Below are positions 61,379 through 64,000 of a DNA stretch of 64,000 nt, piece after piece. Within the stretch, counting starts at the first letter, position 1; every line of letters begins with the position of its first letter. The DNA comes from Nostoc sp. UCD121. GTDB lineage: Bacteria > Cyanobacteriota > Cyanobacteriia > Cyanobacteriales > Nostocaceae. The stretch spans positions 1-64,000 of the forward strand of contig NZ_JACKZS010000013.1 of assembly GCF_014222285.1 (NCBI RefSeq), given 5' to 3'. A model generated the notes under the pieces. That model was not told where the DNA came from, ran no database searches, and was given only the letters and a program-made list of their open reading frames with translations. The translations under genes were made by a program, and so were the position numbers.

Positions 61379-62446
61379 CTAAACTTGTTGCTGGATAGGA
61401 ATTTGAACTACAAACTCCGTTCCTTTTCCCAGTGTAGAAAAAAATTCTAACTTGCCGCCATGTTTTTCGGTGATAATTTGATAGCTGATAGCCATTCCCA
61501 TTCCTGTGCCCTTACCGACAGGTTTTGTTGTAAAGAAGGGGTTGAAAATCTTTTTTTGAATTGATTCGGGAATCCCAGATCCATTGTCAGCGATCGCAAT
61601 TTTTACCCATTGCGAATCAACGACAGAGGTACGAATCGTGATGGTACTGGGATTATCGCGGATTTCTTGATAAGTTCGTTTAGCATTGAATTCTTCGAGA
61701 GCATCGAGCGCATTTACTAGAATGTTCATAAACACCTGGTTGATCTGTCCGGCGCAGCATTCTACATGAGATAAATTACCGTAGTCTTTGATGATCTGAA
61801 TGACTGGGCTTTTGTCAGTGGCTTTAAGGCGGTGTTGCAAAATCATCAAAGTATTGTCGATGCCTTCATGAACATCTACGGCTTTGAACTCACTTTCATC
61901 CAGGCGCGAGAAGTTACGTAGTGACAGCACAATCTCTCGAATCCGCTCCGTCCCGATATTCATTGAATGCAATACCATAATCGCGTCTTTTTCTAGAAAC
62001 TCTAAATCGATGGTTTTGCGTTCGGTTTGAATTTCAGGGGGTGGGTTGGGGACGTAACGGTGATAAAGCTGGACAAGTCGCAGTAAGTCATGAATATATT
62101 GGCTAATATAGCTGATATTTCCGTAAATAAAGCTAACGGGATTGTTGATTTCATGAGCAATCCCTGCCACCATTTGACCCAGCGCAGACATCTTTTCGCT
62201 TTGAATCATTTGAGCTTGCATTTGATGCAAACTATCTAACGTATTTTCTAACTCTTGGCCTCTGTGCTGCAAATCTGTGCGAGAATCTTCCAACTCACAA
62301 ATGACTTTCTTGAGTAAAAATTCCTTTGTGCAAATGTCAGTTTCTAGCTGGCGGCGTTCAGATTCGCAGCGTTCCAGCTTTTTCCGCAAGATCCGGTTGG
62401 TCTTTTCTAACTCTTGCATCTGTATGGAATTGTCTTGGTTATCCAT
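61379..62446 (-). CDS. coiled-coil sensor histidine kinase paired with FIST protein
   Basis: The 355-residue cytosolic kinase starts at the ATG 62446. A long coiled coil (about 1-80) precedes the AQMIQSEKMSALGQMVAGIA helix and H-box AHEINNPVSFIYGN. The N-box is QINQVFMNILVNALDAL. IADNGSGI and GKGTGMGMAISYQI complete an intact catalytic domain. No membrane span is present. It begins seven bases after the FIST gene stop, so the FIST protein is the likely sensor and this the transmitter. CCAAAGA heptamers lie past the stop. A TTG two codons upstream could also be used. Confidence 0.88.
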   Translation of the reverse strand: MDNQDNSIQMQELEKTNRILRKKLERCESERRQLETDICTKEFLLKKVICELEDSRTDLQHRGQELENTLDSLHQMQAQMIQSEKMSALGQMVAGIAHEINNPVSFIYGNISYISQYIHDLLRLVQLYHRYVPNPPPEIQTERKTIDLEFLEKDAIMVLHSMNIGTERIREIVLSLRNFSRLDESEFKAVDVHEGIDNTLMILQHRLKATDKSPVIQIIKDYGNLSHVECCAGQINQVFMNILVNALDALEEFNAKRTYQEIRDNPSTITIRTSVVDSQWVKIAIADNGSGIPESIQKKIFNPFFTTKPVGKGTGMGMAISYQIITEKHGGKLEFFSTLGKGTEFVVQIPIQQQV

Positions 62447-62453
62447 ACACAAC

Positions 62454-63695
62454 TCATTTTGTTCCTATTAACAGTGTGACAAAGGTTTTGTTATGAAATT
62501 GGGTTTGGCCTCCACCCACTAAAGGAGCAATTTCACCATAAGCATAGAAACCACAACAGGGTAATGCCTTTGGTAAATGAGTTTTAACAAGCTGATATTC
62601 TTCTCTAGTCAGAGTTCCCAGAATTCGCCGACGGGCTGCACAGGAAATCAGCAACGCTGCTGTTGGCTCAACACCAGGATAATCGGCAAGAGCATTTTTC
62701 AAAGATGTCTCAGAGGCTAACAAAATATTGTCACGAGTTGCATCGGTGATTTGTACAACGGCCTGTTCAGGAATATCTAAAAAAAACTTCACGCTACCAG
62801 ACTGTTGATCGTAGCCATTGGGTGCGCGTAAATAGAAATGATTTTGATCCTCAAAAACTGCCAGGGCATGGATTGCATAATTGGATGCAAATCTTTCTTC
62901 ACCGAGATAATGCTGATAGAAATCTAAGGCACGCTGTCCATCAATTTCATAGACGACGTTTCCATCCACTTTAGTTACACGGCTACGTTGACTAATGGGA
63001 GTCCAACCACAGGCAACTCCGTGAGAAAATAGTAGTTTTCCAGAGAATAGCAGCACTGGAATTGAATCACTCAATACCTCACCTTGGAAGAATTGGTAGG
63101 TTTTGTCAAAGGTATAGTCATCGGCAGTCATTCCCCCAATGATGGGAATATGCTCTCCGAGGCTTTGTTTTAAAGCTTCTAAAATTAAAACCCCATTGCT
63201 GGTTAGACTATCTGGGAAAGTAAGGCACAATTGTGGTACAGATGCACTCTTTGCCTTAGCTTGGGCGATCGCTTCTTGGGCTGCAAGGGCTGGATTTTTG
63301 GATGCTCCTCGGCCAATACCTGAGTGAATTTCCACTTCATCGCTAGCAAACAGCATTAAGGTCAGAGAATCTTGTTGAAACTCTAGAATTGAAGAGATTT
63401 CTCCATTTGTCGTTCCACCAATCAACTCAATTCCGGGAAAAGCATTCTGGATGCATTGCAAAATTAACGCATGGTCAAAATCTATAGCAGTGAATAAAAT
63501 TCCAGCTTGAGGAAGGCAGGCTGCAAGAGAACGGCTACATTCTTGAAGAACTTCTGCGATCGCATTTTGAGAATCAGGATCGTCGCTATGGCCAACAACA
63601 ACTCGAAACACAACTACCTCATTGTAAGTTTTAATCCCAGGTAGCTGATCCAATTTGGATCTCAGCACCCAGCAATCTACACTTAGATTTCCCAC
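62454..63695 (-). CDS. FIST-domain sensor protein
   Basis: The 413-residue protein contains a FIST N domain (about 30-235: GILFTAIDFDHALILQ; LIGGTTNGEISS; GMTADDYTFDKT) and a FIST C domain (about 240-390: RALDFYQHYLG; ILLASETSLKNALADYPG; CCGFYAYGEIAP). FIST domains are predicted small-ligand, perhaps amino-acid, sensors linked to signal transduction. There is no transmembrane segment. It lies just before the histidine kinase, separated by seven bases, so a sensor-kinase pair is likely. The ligand is unknown. A short N-terminal extension precedes the domain. Confidence 0.87.
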   Translation of the reverse strand: MGNLSVDCWVLRSKLDQLPGIKTYNEVVVFRVVVGHSDDPDSQNAIAEVLQECSRSLAACLPQAGILFTAIDFDHALILQCIQNAFPGIELIGGTTNGEISSILEFQQDSLTLMLFASDEVEIHSGIGRGASKNPALAAQEAIAQAKAKSASVPQLCLTFPDSLTSNGVLILEALKQSLGEHIPIIGGMTADDYTFDKTYQFFQGEVLSDSIPVLLFSGKLLFSHGVACGWTPISQRSRVTKVDGNVVYEIDGQRALDFYQHYLGEERFASNYAIHALAVFEDQNHFYLRAPNGYDQQSGSVKFFLDIPEQAVVQITDATRDNILLASETSLKNALADYPGVEPTAALLISCAARRRILGTLTREEYQLVKTHLPKALPCCGFYAYGEIAPLVGGGQTQFHNKTFVTLLIGTK

Positions 63696-63738
63696 TTACT
63701 TGAACTAAATCTCAATTCACCTGATTTTTTATCGAAAC

Positions 63739-63860
63739 AGAATTCAGGAGTCAGAATTTAGTAAGACTTACACACACTCGACGAATTCTTGGCATCTTTC
63801 TCTACGAGACGCTACACGTAACGTCTCGCAGAAAGGTATTGATTCTGACTCCTGAGTTCT
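63739..63860. mobile_element. MITE-like element, GAATTCAGG ends, shorter copy
   Basis: AGAATTCAGGAGTCAGAAT at 63739-63757 and ATTCTGACTCCTGAGTTCT at 63842-63860 are inverted ends with one mismatch. A CTACGAGACG/CGTCTCGCAG hairpin (63801-63831) lies inside. It is related to 19597-19770. Confidence 0.55.
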
Positions 63861-63863
63861 TCT

Positions 63864-64000
63864 TCAATTCATCTGCAATAAGTTTTCGCCACGTTGGTAA
63901 ATTTCCCGTGCGTGATCAGTCCAAGCACCTTGTCCCCAATAACGAAAACAACTGGTTTGCAGCAACAGGTTATGTAGAAGAACGTTACGATAGTGAGATT
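63864..64000 (-). CDS. C-terminal end of a probable GH57 glycoside hydrolase
   Basis: The window ends inside this gene; only 44 C-terminal codons are present, beginning beyond base 64000. They read SHYRNVLLHNLLLQTSCFRY, then WGQGAWTDHAREIYQRGENLL. A QTSCFRYWGQG tail of this type is what I recall from cyanobacterial glycoside hydrolase family 57 proteins, which act on alpha-glucans. The assignment rests on this short tail only. The stop lies three bases from the MITE-like element. Confidence 0.5.
   Translation of the reverse strand, partial: SHYRNVLLHNLLLQTSCFRYWGQGAWTDHAREIYQRGENLLQMN

Noticed and set aside
59835..63695. A complete two-component phosphorelay cluster
   Set aside because: No receiver-domain or output gene is present, so only sensors and transmitters can be claimed.

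Overview
The window comes from a filamentous, probably heterocyst-forming cyanobacterium close to Nostoc. HIP1 octamers (GCGATCGC) are scattered through both strands. Heptameric tandem repeats and small palindromic dispersed repeats fill many gaps. The gene set is typical of Nostocales: clpR-clpP3, sigC-furA with a convergent peptidoglycan-binding gene, sbtA-sbtB with an exported carbonic anhydrase, a CAAD/CURT-like protein, an arogenate-type dehydrogenase, CobN, a very large TamB-like protein, SLH and pentapeptide-repeat proteins. Nearly all of the window is ordinary chromosomal housekeeping and regulation. I see no prophage, CRISPR array, rRNA operon or intact insertion sequence.

Layout. 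1-6.9 kb: a MITE-like element, a FAD oxidoreductase, a leftward run (hemW, a nucleotidyltransferase, an RNA methyltransferase) and a PIN-TRAM membrane protein with a clear terminator. 6.9-13.6 kb: a nuclease/transposase remnant, a VOC protein, two tandem VWA proteins, clpR and clpP3, a J-domain protein and a lipoprotein. 13.6-22.4 kb: membrane proteins and lipoproteins of unknown role, a pentapeptide-repeat protein divergent from tyrA, a polysaccharide deacetylase and a 21-bp minisatellite. 22.4-31.3 kb: tamB-like, a MITE-like element, tRNA-Pro, lipA, gpsA. 32-35.4 kb: sigC, furA and the convergent peptidoglycan-binding gene. 35.4-46.4 kb: cobN, a GAF histidine kinase, an ATP-grasp protein, a Tat-type phosphoesterase and a MATE exporter. 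46.4-51.6 kb: an exported truncated globin flanked by a duplicated monooxygenase fragment, UvrD/PcrA helicase and a damaged antitoxin-like gene. 52-54 kb: the inorganic-carbon cluster. 54-64 kb: three histidine kinases, a FIST sensor, CAAD, SLH and Uma2 proteins, and the end of a probable GH57 gene.

How genes work together. sbtA-sbtB-carbonic anhydrase is a compact bicarbonate uptake unit: transporter, its PII-like regulator and a Tat-exported beta-carbonic anhydrase. clpR-clpP3 encode the inactive and active subunits of one mixed proteolytic core. The FIST protein and the kinase 7 bp downstream look like a sensor-kinase pair, and a related kinase-like protein nearby has lost key catalytic-domain residues. 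sigC-furA and the facing gene reproduce the arrangement that makes the furA antisense RNA in Anabaena PCC 7120.

The most unusual theme is invasion of genes by short repeats. CobN carries four in-frame low-complexity inserts made of the same heptamers and palindromes found between genes, and the GAF histidine kinase carries another. Several MITE-like elements with inverted ends, a 22-bp perfect hairpin and two decayed tandem-repeat tracts add to this. I did not find a clear multi-gene defence or biosynthetic system that is new; the kinase group at 59.8-63.7 kb and the paired VWA proteins are the best candidates for unexplained function.
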